A stretch of 64,000 bases of DNA from Halomonas alkalicola (GTDB taxonomy: Bacteria; Pseudomonadota; Gammaproteobacteria; Pseudomonadales; Halomonadaceae): contig NZ_CP131913.1 of the NCBI RefSeq assembly GCF_030704205.1, positions 3,162,001-3,226,000 of the forward strand, in the 5' to 3' direction. The translations under genes were made by a program, and so were the position numbers. The notes beneath the pieces were generated by a model that saw only the letters and a list, made by a program, of their open reading frames with translations, was not told the origin of the DNA and did not search any database. Numbering within the stretch: position 1 is the first letter of the stretch; every line of letters begins with the position of its first letter. Below are positions 25,101-34,810 of this stretch, in pieces.

Positions 25101-26945
25101 ATGCAGCCAGGGGTTGAAGCACCGACACAGGCCGAGCTCGAGGCGTGGAACGTCCGGCTGAAGGAGATCGGCGAGGAGTATCGCGCCCTGATGGGGGATC
25201 TGCTGGAGCGCATGGTGCCCAGCGATGCCGCCGATTCCGTCTATGGGGACATGCGGGACAGCTTCCAGGCGGCGGCCGAGTCGCTGATGAGCAATCCTCC
25301 CCAGCTGTGGCAGACCCAGGCGCGGCTGATGCAGGACCAGTTCCAGCTCTGGCAGAACGGCCTGCGCGCCATGGCCGGCGAGCAGGTCGAGCCGCTGGTG
25401 ACACCGCACAAGGGCGATCGTCGCTTCAATGACGAGGCCTGGACCAGTGACCCCTACTATCTGGCGCTCATGCAGCAGTACCTGCTCTTCTCGCGCATGG
25501 TCGAGGAGCTGATCGACGGCCTGGAGCTGCCGGCCGACCAGAAGCAGCGCCTGGGCTTCTATGCGCGCCAGCTGGTCAATGCCATGGCGCCCACCAACTT
25601 CGTCACCACCAACCCCGAGGTGATGCGCCGCACCATGGAAAGCCGCGGCCAGAACCTGGTGGATGGGCTGGCGCGGCTGCGCCAGGACCTGGCCAACTCC
25701 GCCGAGGGCCTCAACGTCACCATGACCGACCGCAGCGCCTTCGAGGTGGGTCGCAACATCGCCGTGACCCCGGGCTCGGTGGTCTACGAGAACGAGCTGA
25801 TCCAGCTGATCCAGTATGCGCCGACCACCGAGAAGGCCTTCAAGACGCCGCTGCTGGTCATTCCGCCCTGGATCAACAAGTACTACATCCTCGACCTGCG
25901 CGAGGACAACTCCTTCGTCAAGTGGCTGGTGGAGCAGGGCCACACCGTCTTTCTCATCTCCTGGCGCAATCCGGGGCCAGAGCAGCGCGACCTCACCTGG
26001 GCCGACTACATGCAGCTCGGCCCCATCGCCGCCATGGAGGCGATCGAGCAGGCCACCGGTGAGAAGTCGGTCAACCTACTGAGTTACTGCGTGGGCGGCA
26101 CCCTGGCCGCCTCCACGGTGGCCTACCTGACCAGCACCCGTCGTGGCCGCAAGGTGAAGTCGGTCACCTACATGGCTACCCTGCAGGACTTCCGCGACCC
26201 GGGCGAGATCGGCGTCTTCCTCTCGGAGCCGGTGATTCAGGGCATCGAGGCCAAGATGGCGAAGGATGGCTACCTGGATGGCCGGGTGATGGCCTTCACC
26301 TTCAACCTGCTGCGCGAGAACGACCTCTTCTGGTCCTTCTACATCAGCAACTACCTCAAGGGAGAGGTGCCGGCGCCCTTCGATCTGCTCTACTGGAACA
26401 CTGACGGCACCAACCTGCCGGCTGGCACCCACGGCTGGTATCTGCGCCACATGTACCTGGAGAATCGCCTGGTTCAGCCGGGTGGCATCGAGCTGGACGG
26501 CGTCAAGATCGACCTGCGCAAGATCTCCACCCCCAGCTACTTCCTCTCCACCCGGGAGGATCATATCGCCAAGTGGAACAGCACCTACTACGGCGCGCTG
26601 CTGCCCAAGGGGCCGGTCAAGTTCGTGCTGGGGGGCTCCGGCCATATCGCGGGGGTGGTCAATCCGCCCCACAAGAACAAGTATGGCTACTGGACCAACG
26701 ATGCCCTGCCCGAGACCCACGAGGAGTGGCTGGCCGGCGCCGAGCAGCATGAAGGCTCCTGGTGGCCCCACTGGCAGGCCTGGATGACCGAGAACGGCTA
26801 CGCCGACCCGGCAGCGGAGAAGCTGGTACCCGCCCGGCAGCCCGGCGATGGCGAGCTCGAGATCATCGAGCCGGCCCCCGGCCGCTACGTCAGGATGACC
26901 ATCCCCGAGGTGCTGGGCGAGGTCCCGACTTCGTCGAAAGCCTGA
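25101..26945 (+). CDS. phaC: Class I poly(3-hydroxyalkanoate) synthase
   Basis: A 614-residue synthase polymerising hydroxyacyl-CoA (mainly 3-hydroxybutyryl-CoA) on the granule surface. The lipase-like box SYCVGGTLAAS contains the catalytic Cys near residue 330. The catalytic Asp lies in STREDHIAKWNSTYYG and the His in LGGSGHIAGVVNPP. The N-terminal domain (about 200 residues) shows the usual QMEPQ-like EAWTSDPYYLALMQQYLL segment. The ATG at 25101 follows AGGAGGGG; an upstream in-frame ATG at 25047 lacks a ribosome binding site and homology. A terminator follows. Confidence 0.97.
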   Translation: MQPGVEAPTQAELEAWNVRLKEIGEEYRALMGDLLERMVPSDAADSVYGDMRDSFQAAAESLMSNPPQLWQTQARLMQDQFQLWQNGLRAMAGEQVEPLVTPHKGDRRFNDEAWTSDPYYLALMQQYLLFSRMVEELIDGLELPADQKQRLGFYARQLVNAMAPTNFVTTNPEVMRRTMESRGQNLVDGLARLRQDLANSAEGLNVTMTDRSAFEVGRNIAVTPGSVVYENELIQLIQYAPTTEKAFKTPLLVIPPWINKYYILDLREDNSFVKWLVEQGHTVFLISWRNPGPEQRDLTWADYMQLGPIAAMEAIEQATGEKSVNLLSYCVGGTLAASTVAYLTSTRRGRKVKSVTYMATLQDFRDPGEIGVFLSEPVIQGIEAKMAKDGYLDGRVMAFTFNLLRENDLFWSFYISNYLKGEVPAPFDLLYWNTDGTNLPAGTHGWYLRHMYLENRLVQPGGIELDGVKIDLRKISTPSYFLSTREDHIAKWNSTYYGALLPKGPVKFVLGGSGHIAGVVNPPHKNKYGYWTNDALPETHEEWLAGAEQHEGSWWPHWQAWMTENGYADPAAEKLVPARQPGDGELEIIEPAPGRYVRMTIPEVLGEVPTSSKA

Positions 26946-26968
26946 AGCTGTAAGCTATAAGCTGTAAG

Positions 26969-27010
26969 AAGAAGCGCCCAGCCGAGTGATCGGCTGGGCG
27001 CTTCTTGTTG
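26969..27010 (+). terminator. Terminator after phaC
   Basis: Perfect 16-bp arms (26969-26984 with 26991-27006) around AGTGAT, followed by GTTGGGTT. Just before it, 26945-26968 holds a short run of AAGCTGTA/AGCTATA units of no obvious function. Confidence 0.8.
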
Positions 27011-27073
27011 GGTTCATCGCAGAGTGGCGTGCCTTCATCGCCCAATGAATCGAGCTCCTGGTATGGATTGACC

Positions 27074-27329
27074 CGTCAAGGGGTCGGTTGTCTCTGTTGC
27101 ATGTGGTCATCCTCAATGCCTTCGGATCAGGAAGCGAGGGGCTATCAGCGACGGTGGATCTCTCTGGTATTCGTGGGTTGGGTACCGACCTGTCATCACT
27201 TCGTCGCGGAGCTGCCCTGGTCTACGAGCGAGGGTCACCCTGCCCCGGAGGGCGGGGGCCTCATAGGAGCGTCAGGGGTTCTCCCACCGGCCCGACGCTC
27301 CCTGACCCGAAGGCACTGGGACGGAATGA
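27074..27329 (-). ncRNA. Candidate bridge RNA region of the IS1111-type element
   Basis: No gene is evident in these 256 bp. Established knowledge: IS110-family transposases use a bridge RNA encoded in a non-coding end, which for IS1111-group members lies downstream of the transposase. Consistent with that, the segment has strong stems such as GGAGCGTC/GACGCTCC (27266-27273 with 27294-27301) and a GC-rich hairpin near 27238-27257. Exact RNA ends and guide loops cannot be fixed by eye. Confidence 0.4.
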
Positions 27330-28532
27330 TCATGCCGTGGCTCGGCTGCCGTGCGGCTTGCCCATGGCCTCGCAGGCAATCGCCCACAGGAAGCCGGTGA
27401 GCTCCCGAGCCACGGCCGTCACCACCTGTTGCTTGGCCTTGCCCGTGGCCGCCAGCCGGCGGTAGCGCCCACAGAGTCGTTTCTGTGCGGCCCAGGCTAT
27501 CGCCTGCACCGTCGGCGAGGTCCTCTCGGCCCGCTGCTCAATAATGCGTGTCTTGCGGGCCGGAAAGCGGTAGCTCCAGGCAGCCTCCACCAGGACGCGT
27601 CGTACATGGCCATTGCCGGTCTTGGTAATGCCACCCTGGCGTCGGCTACCCCCGCTCGAGTGCTCGCTGGGCACGAGCCCCAGATAGGCCATCAGCTGAC
27701 AGGGCGAATCAAAACGGCTGATATCCCCCAGCTCAGCCATCACCGTCATGGCGGTGATCAGGCTGACGCCGCGCATCGCCTGGATGGCTTCGACCACCGG
27801 GGCCAGCGACCAGGCCGGCAGGGCCGCCTCCATCTGCTTCTCCAGGCCGGCCACCCGCCGCTGGGCCTCCTTCACCGCCTCGATGTACTCCTGCAGCACG
27901 ATCTGCTGAACCGGGGTGTCGAATCGGACCGTTTCCAACCAGCGGAAGTGCGCAGGAATCCACTTGCTCTTGCCGGGATAGGCCTTGCCGTGTCGCAGCA
28001 GGAAGGCGTTCAGGCGTTGCCGCGCCTTGAGCTCGATGGCCTTCATATCCTCGCGAGCCCGCGTCAGATCGCGAATCGCCTCCTGCTCCGGCGTAGGCAC
28101 CCAGACGGGGGTGAGTTCTCCGGAGCGCGACAGGCGGGCCAGCATCTGCGCATCGCGGCGGTCGGTCTTGACGCGATCGCCGGCGCGGCGTGGGATCAGG
28201 GTCGGAGCCACCACCTCGCAATCATGTCCGCTGGCCTGAATCTGGTGATAGACGCCGTAGCCGCAGGGTCCTGCCTCATAGCTGAATAGCATGGGCTGCC
28301 CATCAAAGCGCTCACTCAGCTGACGAATCAGCTTGTCGATCGCCTTGGGTTCATTGGGGATCTCGCCACGAAACTCGGGCGTTTGCCGGCCTGCCTCAGC
28401 GACCGCCACCGAGATGCTGGCCTTATGCACGTCCAGGCCGATATAGGCGGCGTGAACGTAGCTGGCGGCGTTGATCCGCTCGGTGACAGTGCGGTCGACA
28501 ACGGATCGCTGAGTTGCGTTAGACTGTTTCAT
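27330..28532 (-). CDS. IS110/IS1111-family transposase
   Basis: A 400-residue transposase. The N-terminal RuvC-like DEDD domain starts with AAYIGLDVHKASISVAVAEA (first Asp near residue 34), continues with LFSYEAGPCGYGVYHQ, and holds KTDRRDAQMLARLSRSGELT near residues 121-140. A coiled-coil linker leads to the C-terminal Transposase_20 domain (AMRGVSLITAMTVMAELGDI, then MAYLGLVPSEHSSGGSRRQG, GHVRRVLVEAAWSYR) with its conserved catalytic serine. Full length and apparently intact, so the element may be active. Confidence 0.95.
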   Translation of the reverse strand: MKQSNATQRSVVDRTVTERINAASYVHAAYIGLDVHKASISVAVAEAGRQTPEFRGEIPNEPKAIDKLIRQLSERFDGQPMLFSYEAGPCGYGVYHQIQASGHDCEVVAPTLIPRRAGDRVKTDRRDAQMLARLSRSGELTPVWVPTPEQEAIRDLTRAREDMKAIELKARQRLNAFLLRHGKAYPGKSKWIPAHFRWLETVRFDTPVQQIVLQEYIEAVKEAQRRVAGLEKQMEAALPAWSLAPVVEAIQAMRGVSLITAMTVMAELGDISRFDSPCQLMAYLGLVPSEHSSGGSRRQGGITKTGNGHVRRVLVEAAWSYRFPARKTRIIEQRAERTSPTVQAIAWAAQKRLCGRYRRLAATGKAKQQVVTAVARELTGFLWAIACEAMGKPHGSRATA

Positions 28533-28621
28533 GACCTGCCTCCCTTAATAGTGGCTCTGTGTTCTGGCCCAACCTCAACATAACCCACGACGTTGAGGTG
28601 GGGCAGGTCAATCCATCATGT

Positions 28622-30094
28622 CTACGGAGTGGAGCGGCGGCGCAGCCTCAGGCTCGGCAGCACCAGCAGCGCGGCCAGCAGCCAGGTGGGCCAGCTGCCG
28701 GTGCGGGTGAAGGGGGTGAGGCCCGCCATGGGGCGCACCTCGCCGGTGATGCTGGTCATCTCGAACGGGGGCGCGCGGGCGGTGATGCGGCCCATCGGGT
28801 CGACGATCACGGTCACCCCGTTGCTGGTGGCGCGCACCAGGTAGCGGCCGTTCTCGAGCGCGCGCAGGCGCGCCATCTGCAGGTGCTGCAGGGGGCCGAT
28901 GGACTCGCCGAACCAGGTGTCGTTGGAGACCGTCATCAGCAGGGCGCTGTCCCGGGCGCGCTCGGCCACCAGGTCGGCATAGATGATCTCGTAGCAGATG
29001 GCGTTGCCGATGGTGGTGCCGGCGGCGACCATCGGCGCCTGGCCCGAGGGTCCAGGGGTCATGGCGGGCATCGGCAGGTCGAAGAAGGCGATGGTGCCAC
29101 GCAGCAGGCTCTCCAGGGGGAGGTACTCGCCGAAGGGCACCAGATGCTCCTTGCGGTACTCTCCCTCGGCGTTGCCGAGGCCGATCACGCTGTTGAAGTA
29201 GCGCCCTTCGGCGTCGCGCTGCAGGATGCCGGTGAGCAGGGCGGTGTCGGGGGAGAGGTTGGACTGTACCCGCTCGAGAATCGGCCGCGCCTGGTCCTCG
29301 AACATCGGCAGCGCCGCCTCAGGCCAGACGATCAGGTCGAGGTCGTCGGGCTGGGTGCGGGTCAGCTCGGCGTAGATGTTGGCCGCCTCGCGCTGGCCCT
29401 CCGGTGTCCACTTGATCAGCTGGTCCAGGTTGCCCTGCAGCAGGGCGACCCGCAGCGGCTCGCCGGCGGGCTGGGTCCACTGGGTCGGCAGCGCCAGGGG
29501 GATGAGCCACAGGGCGGCCACCGGGGCCGCGGCCCACCAGCGCCGCGCCAGGAACTCCACCAGCAGGGTGCCGGTGAGGGCGGTGATCAGCGACAGCAGG
29601 TAGACGCCGCCGACGGGCGCCCAGGGGGCCAGCGGCGAGTCCACGTGGGCGGAGCCCAGCAGCAGCCAGGGAAAGCCGGTGAAGAGCCATGTCCTGAGCC
29701 ACTCGCCCAGCACCCAGGCGCCGGCAAACGCCAGGAAGGCCAGCCGCGGCCCGGTGAGGCGCCGGTAGAGCCACAGGGTCACCGCCAGGAACAGCGCCAT
29801 GCTGGCCACGAACAGCGCGGTGAGAAACACCGCCAGGGGCACGCCGGTGTAGCCGTAGTCGTGGATCGAGACATAGACCCAGGAGGCGCCGGAGCCGAAC
29901 AGGCCGAGGCCATAGCACCAGCCGCGCAGGGCGGCTTGGCCGGGGGTGAGCGCCTGGATGCCCAGGTAGACCAGGCCCACCGCGACCGGGCCGAGCCACC
30001 ACAGCTCGAAGGGCGAGGCGGTGAGGGTGGTGAGGACCCCGGCGGCCAGTGCCAGCAGGCAGCCGAGAAGCGGAGAGAGGCGAAGCTCAGACAT
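28622..30094 (-). CDS. lnt: Apolipoprotein N-acyltransferase
   Basis: A 490-residue inner-membrane enzyme that adds the third acyl chain to lipoproteins. Six to seven N-terminal membrane helices are followed by a periplasmic nitrilase-type domain. The Glu-Lys-Cys triad is visible in VWPEAALP (about residue 257), YRKEHLVPFGEYLP (about 313) and NAICYEIIYADL (about 366). The ATG at 30092-30094 was preferred over an in-frame TTG at 30124. It is the last gene of the miaB-phoH-ybeY-corC-lnt series. The IS element ends 6 bp past its stop codon without truncating it. Confidence 0.95.
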   Translation of the reverse strand: MSELRLSPLLGCLLALAAGVLTTLTASPFELWWLGPVAVGLVYLGIQALTPGQAALRGWCYGLGLFGSGASWVYVSIHDYGYTGVPLAVFLTALFVASMALFLAVTLWLYRRLTGPRLAFLAFAGAWVLGEWLRTWLFTGFPWLLLGSAHVDSPLAPWAPVGGVYLLSLITALTGTLLVEFLARRWWAAAPVAALWLIPLALPTQWTQPAGEPLRVALLQGNLDQLIKWTPEGQREAANIYAELTRTQPDDLDLIVWPEAALPMFEDQARPILERVQSNLSPDTALLTGILQRDAEGRYFNSVIGLGNAEGEYRKEHLVPFGEYLPLESLLRGTIAFFDLPMPAMTPGPSGQAPMVAAGTTIGNAICYEIIYADLVAERARDSALLMTVSNDTWFGESIGPLQHLQMARLRALENGRYLVRATSNGVTVIVDPMGRITARAPPFEMTSITGEVRPMAGLTPFTRTGSWPTWLLAALLVLPSLRLRRRSTP

Positions 30095-30146
30095 GGTGAC
30101 CGTCCGTGTTGGGGGCTGAATCAAGGGGGTGACGGGCAGCGGGGCC

Positions 30147-31016
30147 TCAGGCGTCGGCCTGCCCGCTGCAGGGCTCCGCCTCCAGCAGGCGGATGCGGCG
30201 GTTGTCGGCGTTGAGCACGGTGAAGCGCCAGCCGCCGATCTCGGTGTGCTCGCCGCGCCCGGGCAGGTGGCCGAAGCGCTGCATCACGAGCCCCCCGAGG
30301 GTGTCGAACTCCTCGTCGGAGAAGCGGGTGGCGAAGCGCTCGTTGAAGTCCTCGATGGGGGTCAGGGCGCGGATGGCGTAGCGCCCCTCTCCCAGTACGC
30401 GGATATCCTCCTCCTCGTCGGCGTCGTGCTCGTCCTCGATCTCGCCGACGATCTCCTCGAGGATATCCTCGATGGTGACGATGCCCGCGGTGCCGCCGTA
30501 CTCGTCCACCACGATGGCCATGTGGTTGTGGGTGTCCTGGAACTCCTTGAGCAGGCTGTTGAGGCGCTTGGACTCCGGCACGAAGAGCGCCGTGCGCACC
30601 ACCTCCTCGAGCCGGAAGGGGCGGCCATTCTGCTGGCCGCCCTGGAGCAGCGGGAGCAGGTCCTTGGCCAGCAGGATGCCCTTGACCTCGTCGAGGTTCT
30701 CGCCGATCACCGGGTAGCGGGAGTGGCCGGCCTCGAGGATGATCGGCAGGTACTCCTCCAGGGGCTGGTCGAGGCCGATGGCGGTTACCTGGGAGCGGGG
30801 GATCAGCACCTCGCGCACCTGCTGGTCGCTGATCTTCAGGGCGCCCTCGATGATCATCATGGCGTCCTGCTCGAGCTTCAGGCGGCTGGCGGCCTGGCGC
30901 AGGAAGGCGAGCAACTCGTCACGGGAACTGGGCTCGTCGCTGTCGCTGGAAAGCGCGCTGAAGAGCTTTTCCAGCCAGGATCGGCTGCCCTGGCCGCTCG
31001 TTCGGTCTTCGCTCAT
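30147..31016 (-). CDS. corC: CorC/HlyC family CBS-domain protein
   Basis: A 289-residue cytosolic protein. A short N-terminal helical part precedes a CBS pair ([14 protein letters not shown] [20 protein letters not shown], and [20 protein letters not shown] in the second repeat). A C-terminal CorC_HlyC transporter-associated domain holds [17 protein letters not shown] and [21 protein letters not shown]. coli CorC was linked to magnesium/cobalt efflux, and the group is now tied to Mg2+ transport. It overlaps ybeY by 4 bp and precedes lnt, the standard gammaproteobacterial order. Confidence 0.94.
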   Translation of the reverse strand: MSEDRTSGQGSRSWLEKLFSALSSDSDEPSSRDELLAFLRQAASRLKLEQDAMMIIEGALKISDQQVREVLIPRSQVTAIGLDQPLEEYLPIILEAGHSRYPVIGENLDEVKGILLAKDLLPLLQGGQQNGRPFRLEEVVRTALFVPESKRLNSLLKEFQDTHNHMAIVVDEYGGTAGIVTIEDILEEIVGEIEDEHDADEEEDIRVLGEGRYAIRALTPIEDFNERFATRFSDEEFDTLGGLVMQRFGHLPGRGEHTEIGGWRFTVLNADNRRIRLLEAEPCSGQADA

Positions 31017-31525
31017 GGGTCGGGTCTCTCGTCCTCGGTCGCTGCGTCGTCGCGGGCGCTACCGCCCGCGTCTCGGTAGGGGTCGTCGATGCCCAGCTCG
31101 GCGAGGATCTCGCGCTCGAGCTGCTCCATCGCTTCGGCCTCGTCATCCTCGAGGTGGTCATAGCCGAGCAGATGGAGGGTGCCATGCACCACCATATGAG
31201 CGTAGTGATCGCGCAGGGCCTTGTCCTGCTCGCTGGCCTCGGCGGCCACCACCGGGTGGCAGATCACCAGGTCGCCCAGCAGCGGCAGCGCCACGCCCGG
31301 CGGGCACTCGAAGGGGAAGGAGAGCACGTTGGTGGGGCGATCCTTCCCGCGGTAGTCGCGGTTGAGCGCGCGGCTCTCCTCGGCGTCCACCAGGCGCAAC
31401 GTCAGCTCGCTGTCGGCGTCGACCTCATGGCGAGCGAGCACCGCCGCCACCCAGGCCTCGAGCTCGGCCTGGCCGGGGAGCCCCTCGGCCGCGACGGCCT
31501 GCTGGCGGTCGACCCGCAGGCTCAT
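31013..31525 (-). CDS. ybeY: Endoribonuclease YbeY (rRNA maturation factor)
   Basis: A 170-residue metalloprotein with the zinc motif [14 protein letters not shown] near residues 125-138 and the upstream [12 protein letters not shown] segment. YbeY is a single-strand endoribonuclease needed for 16S rRNA 3' end processing and ribosome quality control. An unusual acidic C-terminal tail ([20 protein letters not shown]) extends past the family core. It overlaps phoH upstream and corC downstream by 4 bp each, so translation of the three is probably coupled. Confidence 0.95.
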   Translation of the reverse strand: MSLRVDRQQAVAAEGLPGQAELEAWVAAVLARHEVDADSELTLRLVDAEESRALNRDYRGKDRPTNVLSFPFECPPGVALPLLGDLVICHPVVAAEASEQDKALRDHYAHMVVHGTLHLLGYDHLEDDEAEAMEQLEREILAELGIDDPYRDAGGSARDDAATEDERPDP

Positions 31526-32607
31526 GGCTCGCCACGCTCGCGGTCGAGGCGCTCCTGTCGCTCGAGACGCAGCGCCTCGCGCTCCTGCTCCCGGGCCTGC
31601 TTGCGGGCGCGCTCGGCGACCTCCTGCTCGGCCTCGTAGTGGTCGTAGGCCTCGATGATGCGCTGCACCAGGGGGTGGCGCACCACGTCCTTGGCGGCGA
31701 AGTGGGTGGTGCCGATCCCCGGCGTGCCCTTGAGCACCTCCAGCACCTGGATCAGCCCCGAGGTCTGGCCGCGGGGCAGGTCGACCTGGGTCACGTCGCC
31801 GGTGATCACCGCGGTGGAGCCGAAGCCGATGCGGGTCAGGAACATCTTCATCTGCTCGCGGGTGGTGTTCTGGCTCTCGTCGAGGATGATGAAGGCGTTG
31901 TTGAGGGTGCGCCCGCGCATGTAGGCCAGCGGCGCGATCTCGATCACCTGGCGCTCGATCAGCTTGGCCACCTGCTCGAAGCCGATCATCTCGTAGAGGG
32001 CGTCGTAGAGGGGGCGCAGGTAGGGATCGATCTTCTGGGCCAGATCGCCGGGCAGGAAGCCGAGCTTCTCGCCGGCCTCCACCGCCGGGCGCACCAGCAG
32101 GATGCGGCGCACCTCCTGCTGGTTGAGTGCCTCCACCGCGGCGGCCACGGCCAGGTAGGTCTTGCCGGTGCCGGCCGGCCCGATGCCGAAGTTGATGTCG
32201 TGGGCGCGAATGCTCTGCACGTAGGCCTGCTGGTTGAGGCCTCGCGGCTTGATCAGGGTGCGCGGGGTGCGCAGCAGCACCTCGCCGTCGGCCGCGCCAC
32301 CTTCCTCCTCCTCCAGCGCCTCGAGGCCGGACTCCTGCAGGAAGAGATGCACGGTGTCGGGCTCCAGGTCGCTGGCCTCGGTCTCGCGGTAGAGGTGTTC
32401 GAGCAGGTTGGCGGCGGCCTTGACCCGGTGGATTGGGCCCGCCAGCTGGAAGATGTTGCCGCGGTTGCGCAGGGTGATGCCGAGGCGCGCCTCCACCAGC
32501 TTGAGGTGCTCGTCGCGCTGGCCGCACAGGTTGGCCAGGCGGCGGGGGTCATTGGGCTCGAGATTGAGGGTGATGATGCGATTGGCCGGGGAGGATGGCT
32601 GGCTCAA
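31522..32607 (-). CDS. ybeZ: PhoH family ATPase (YbeZ)
   Basis: A 361-residue cytosolic P-loop NTPase. The N-terminal KH-like part ([18 protein letters not shown]) precedes Walker [20 protein letters not shown] near residues 142-160 and Walker [37 protein letters not shown] lies further on. The C-terminus is a highly charged Glu/Arg helix. YbeZ interacts with YbeY and is thought to act in rRNA maturation. It follows miaB after an 79-bp gap containing a stem-loop. Confidence 0.94.
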   Translation of the reverse strand: MSQPSSPANRIITLNLEPNDPRRLANLCGQRDEHLKLVEARLGITLRNRGNIFQLAGPIHRVKAAANLLEHLYRETEASDLEPDTVHLFLQESGLEALEEEEGGAADGEVLLRTPRTLIKPRGLNQQAYVQSIRAHDINFGIGPAGTGKTYLAVAAAVEALNQQEVRRILLVRPAVEAGEKLGFLPGDLAQKIDPYLRPLYDALYEMIGFEQVAKLIERQVIEIAPLAYMRGRTLNNAFIILDESQNTTREQMKMFLTRIGFGSTAVITGDVTQVDLPRGQTSGLIQVLEVLKGTPGIGTTHFAAKDVVRHPLVQRIIEAYDHYEAEQEVAERARKQAREQEREALRLERQERLDRERGEP

Positions 32608-32648
32608 GACTGGCGGATCCCGTGGAAGTTGGATTTAGGGCAGCTTAC

Positions 32649-32670
32649 TGCCCCGGCGCATGCCGGGGCA
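32649..32670 (-). terminator. Stem-loop between miaB and phoH
   Basis: TGCCCCGGC (32649-32657) pairs with GCCGGGGCA (32662-32670) around GCAT. On the minus strand it is not followed by a T-tract, so it may only attenuate read-through from miaB into the phoH-ybeY-corC-lnt genes. Confidence 0.5.
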
Positions 32671-32686
32671 ATAAAGGGGCGGGGCG

Positions 32687-34030
32687 TCAGTAGATCTCGG
32701 GCGAGGCGAGTTCGCCACGCAGCGAGTTGGGCAGCGCCTCGGTGATCTCCACGTCGACGAAGAAGCCGATCAGCTCCATGGGGTTGGCGGCACGGAAGTT
32801 GACCACCCGGTTGTTCTCGGTGCGCCCGGAGAGCTGGCCCGGGTCGCGGGGCGCGAAGCCGGTGACCAGGATGCGCTGGGTGGTGCCCACCATGCGCCGG
32901 CTGATCTGCATCGCCTGCTGGTTGATGCGCTCCTGGAGGATCGCCAGGCGCTGCTTCTTGGTGGCCTCCGGGGTGTCGTCCTCGAGGGCGGCCGCCGGGG
33001 TGCCGGGGCGCGCCGAGTAGACGAAGCTGAAGGAGTGGTCGAAGCCGATGCGATGGATCAGGTCCATGGTGGCCGCGAAGTCCTCGTCGCTCTCGCCGGG
33101 GAAGCCGACGATGAAGTCCGACGAGAAGCTGATGTCCGGGCGCAGCGCGCGGATGCGCTCCATCTTCTCGATGTACTCCGCCGCGGTATGGCCGCGCTTC
33201 ATGGCGGCCAGTATCCGGTCGGAGCCGGACTGCACCGGCAGGTGCAGGTGGCTGACCAGCTCCGGGATCTCGCCGAAGGCCTCGATCAGGCTGTCGGAGA
33301 ACTCCACCGGGTGGGAGGTGGTGAAGCGGATGCGGTCGATCCCCTCGACGGCCGCCACGCAGCTGATCAGCTCGGCCAGGTCGATCTCGTCGCCCAGTTG
33401 GTTGAGTCCGCGGTAGGCGTTGACGTTCTGGCCCAGCAGGTTGATCTCGCGCACGCCCTGGTCGGCCAGGTGGATCACCTCGTCCATCACCGCCTCGAAG
33501 GGGCGCGAGACCTCCTCGCCGCGGGTATAGGGCACCACGCAGAAGGTGCAGTACTTCGAGCACCCCTCCATCACCGAGACGAAGGCGGTGGCGCCATCGG
33601 AGCTCGGCTTGGGCAGGTGGTCGAACTTCTCGATCTCGGGGAAGGTGACGTCCACCACCGAGATCTGGTCCTGCTGACGGGCGTCGAGCATCGCGGGCAC
33701 CCGGTGCAGGGTCTGGGGGCCGAACACCATGTCGACGTGGGGCGCGCGCTTGCGCAGCGCCTCGCCCTCCTGGCTGGCCACGCAGCCGCCGACGCCGATC
33801 ACGAGATCGGGGTTGGCCTCCTTGAGCTTCTTCCAGCGCCCCAGCTGGTGGAACACCTTCTCCTGGGCCTTCTCGCGGATCGAGCAGGTATTGAGCAGGA
33901 TGACGTCGGCCTCGCGCTCGTCGTCGGTGAGCTCGAGCCGGTGGGATTCGCCGAGCAGATCCGCCATGCGTGCGGAGTCGTACTCGTTCATCTGGCAGCC
34001 GTGCGTCTTGATGAAGAGTTTCTTCGCCAT
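32687..34030 (-). CDS. miaB: tRNA-2-methylthio-N6-dimethylallyladenosine synthase
   Basis: A 447-residue radical-SAM methylthiotransferase modifying A37 of tRNAs that read codons starting with U. The N-terminal UPF0004 domain has [20 protein letters not shown] and [14 protein letters not shown]. The radical-SAM motif is [20 protein letters not shown] near residues 151-170 (Cys-x3-Cys-x2-Cys). A C-terminal TRAM domain ends the protein. The start at 34028-34030 gives the standard N-terminus. It is the head of the operon that ends with lnt. Confidence 0.97.
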   Translation of the reverse strand: MAKKLFIKTHGCQMNEYDSARMADLLGESHRLELTDDEREADVILLNTCSIREKAQEKVFHQLGRWKKLKEANPDLVIGVGGCVASQEGEALRKRAPHVDMVFGPQTLHRVPAMLDARQQDQISVVDVTFPEIEKFDHLPKPSSDGATAFVSVMEGCSKYCTFCVVPYTRGEEVSRPFEAVMDEVIHLADQGVREINLLGQNVNAYRGLNQLGDEIDLAELISCVAAVEGIDRIRFTTSHPVEFSDSLIEAFGEIPELVSHLHLPVQSGSDRILAAMKRGHTAAEYIEKMERIRALRPDISFSSDFIVGFPGESDEDFAATMDLIHRIGFDHSFSFVYSARPGTPAAALEDDTPEATKKQRLAILQERINQQAMQISRRMVGTTQRILVTGFAPRDPGQLSGRTENNRVVNFRAANPMELIGFFVDVEITEALPNSLRGELASPEIY

Positions 34031-34250
34031 AAGAATTGGGTCGTGGCGCCAGGCGCCCGACGTCTGTCACCAGTGGATGAAGGGGGAGTGTCGTGAACGT
34101 GCGGCCGCGGCGGGCCTGACCGGTCGGGTCGAAAAGTAACCCGGCATTATACGCATGGCCCGGCAACGGGGCCAGCATGGGCCGTCGACCGCGGGAGTGT
34201 GCTACGCTTGCGCCTCTTGTCGGAACACGGTTCGAGGGACACTCAGCACC

Positions 34251-34580
34251 ATGGCGGCGAAGCCTATCTATGGGGTGGTTTTTCACCAGCAGGGAGAAGT
34301 GTGGGAGCTCTACGCGCGCGAGATCTTCCAGAGTGACCTGTGGGGCTTCATCGAGGTCGAGGAGTTCGTCTTCGAGGATGCCTCCCGGCTGGTGGTGGAC
34401 CCCTCCGCGGACAAGCTGCGGCTCACCTTCGAGGGGGTCATCCGCAGCTATCTTCCGCTCAATGCCATCGTGCGCATCGACGAGGTGGAGCGGGAGGGGC
34501 CGCCTCGGGCGGTGAAGAGCGACGGGCGGGTCGCCGAGTTTCCGCGGCCCTTCTCGCCGCCCTCTCCCCCGAAGCGCTGA
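34251..34580 (+). CDS. DUF1820 family protein
   Basis: A 109-residue protein, MAAKPIYGVVFHQQGEVWEL followed by YAREIFQSDLWGFIEVEEFV, which are the hallmarks of DUF1820, a small uncharacterised family of gammaproteobacteria. An acidic, beta-rich body is followed by a Pro-rich tail (FPRPFSPPSPPKR). No function is known. It is divergent from miaB, as in several relatives; the 220-bp gap between them must contain both promoters. The ATG at 34251 follows GAGGGAC. Confidence 0.88.
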   Translation: MAAKPIYGVVFHQQGEVWELYAREIFQSDLWGFIEVEEFVFEDASRLVVDPSADKLRLTFEGVIRSYLPLNAIVRIDEVEREGPPRAVKSDGRVAEFPRPFSPPSPPKR

Positions 34581-34810
34581 GGGCGGCTGGTCACGAAGTG
34601 ATCAGAATGGGCGCAGGGCAGGCGCCACGCCGCCGGGCGACCCCTTTCCAGCGGTTGTCCCGAACCTTGTCCACAGGAGCTGTGGAAAAGCTCCTGCGGA
34701 AAACGGCCCGAGTGGCCGGAGATCTCATCGCAGCGGCGTCGGCAGGAAGCCGGCGTCGGACACAGGTCGCGCCAGAGTGGAAATCCGCCAGCTTTAGCCA
34801 GGACAGTGGC

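Larger units (their letters stand above)
27063..28616 (-). mobile_element. IS110-family insertion sequence, IS1111-type
   Basis: The element is bounded by 11-bp inverted repeats ATGGATTGACC (27063-27073) and GGTCAATCCAT (28606-28616). Inside are one DEDD transposase gene on the minus strand, a short non-coding segment upstream of it (28533-28605, with a CCTCAAC/GTTGAGG hairpin) and about 257 bp of non-coding sequence downstream (27073-27329). Subterminal inverted repeats plus a long non-coding end downstream of the transposase are characteristic of the IS1111 group. True ends may lie a few bases outside the repeats. It landed between the phaC terminator and the lnt stop codon without breaking either gene. 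Confidence 0.75.

Noticed and set aside
26945..26968. AAGCTGTA/AGCTATA run after phaC as a regulatory repeat
   Set aside because: Only three short imperfect units just before a terminator, with no supporting context. Similar TGCTATAAG words upstream of trpE (about 47655 and 47688) are also too short to interpret.
28606..28640. IS insertion considered as a disruption of lnt
   Set aside because: The lnt stop codon (28622-28624) lies outside the inverted repeat and the C-terminus looks normal.
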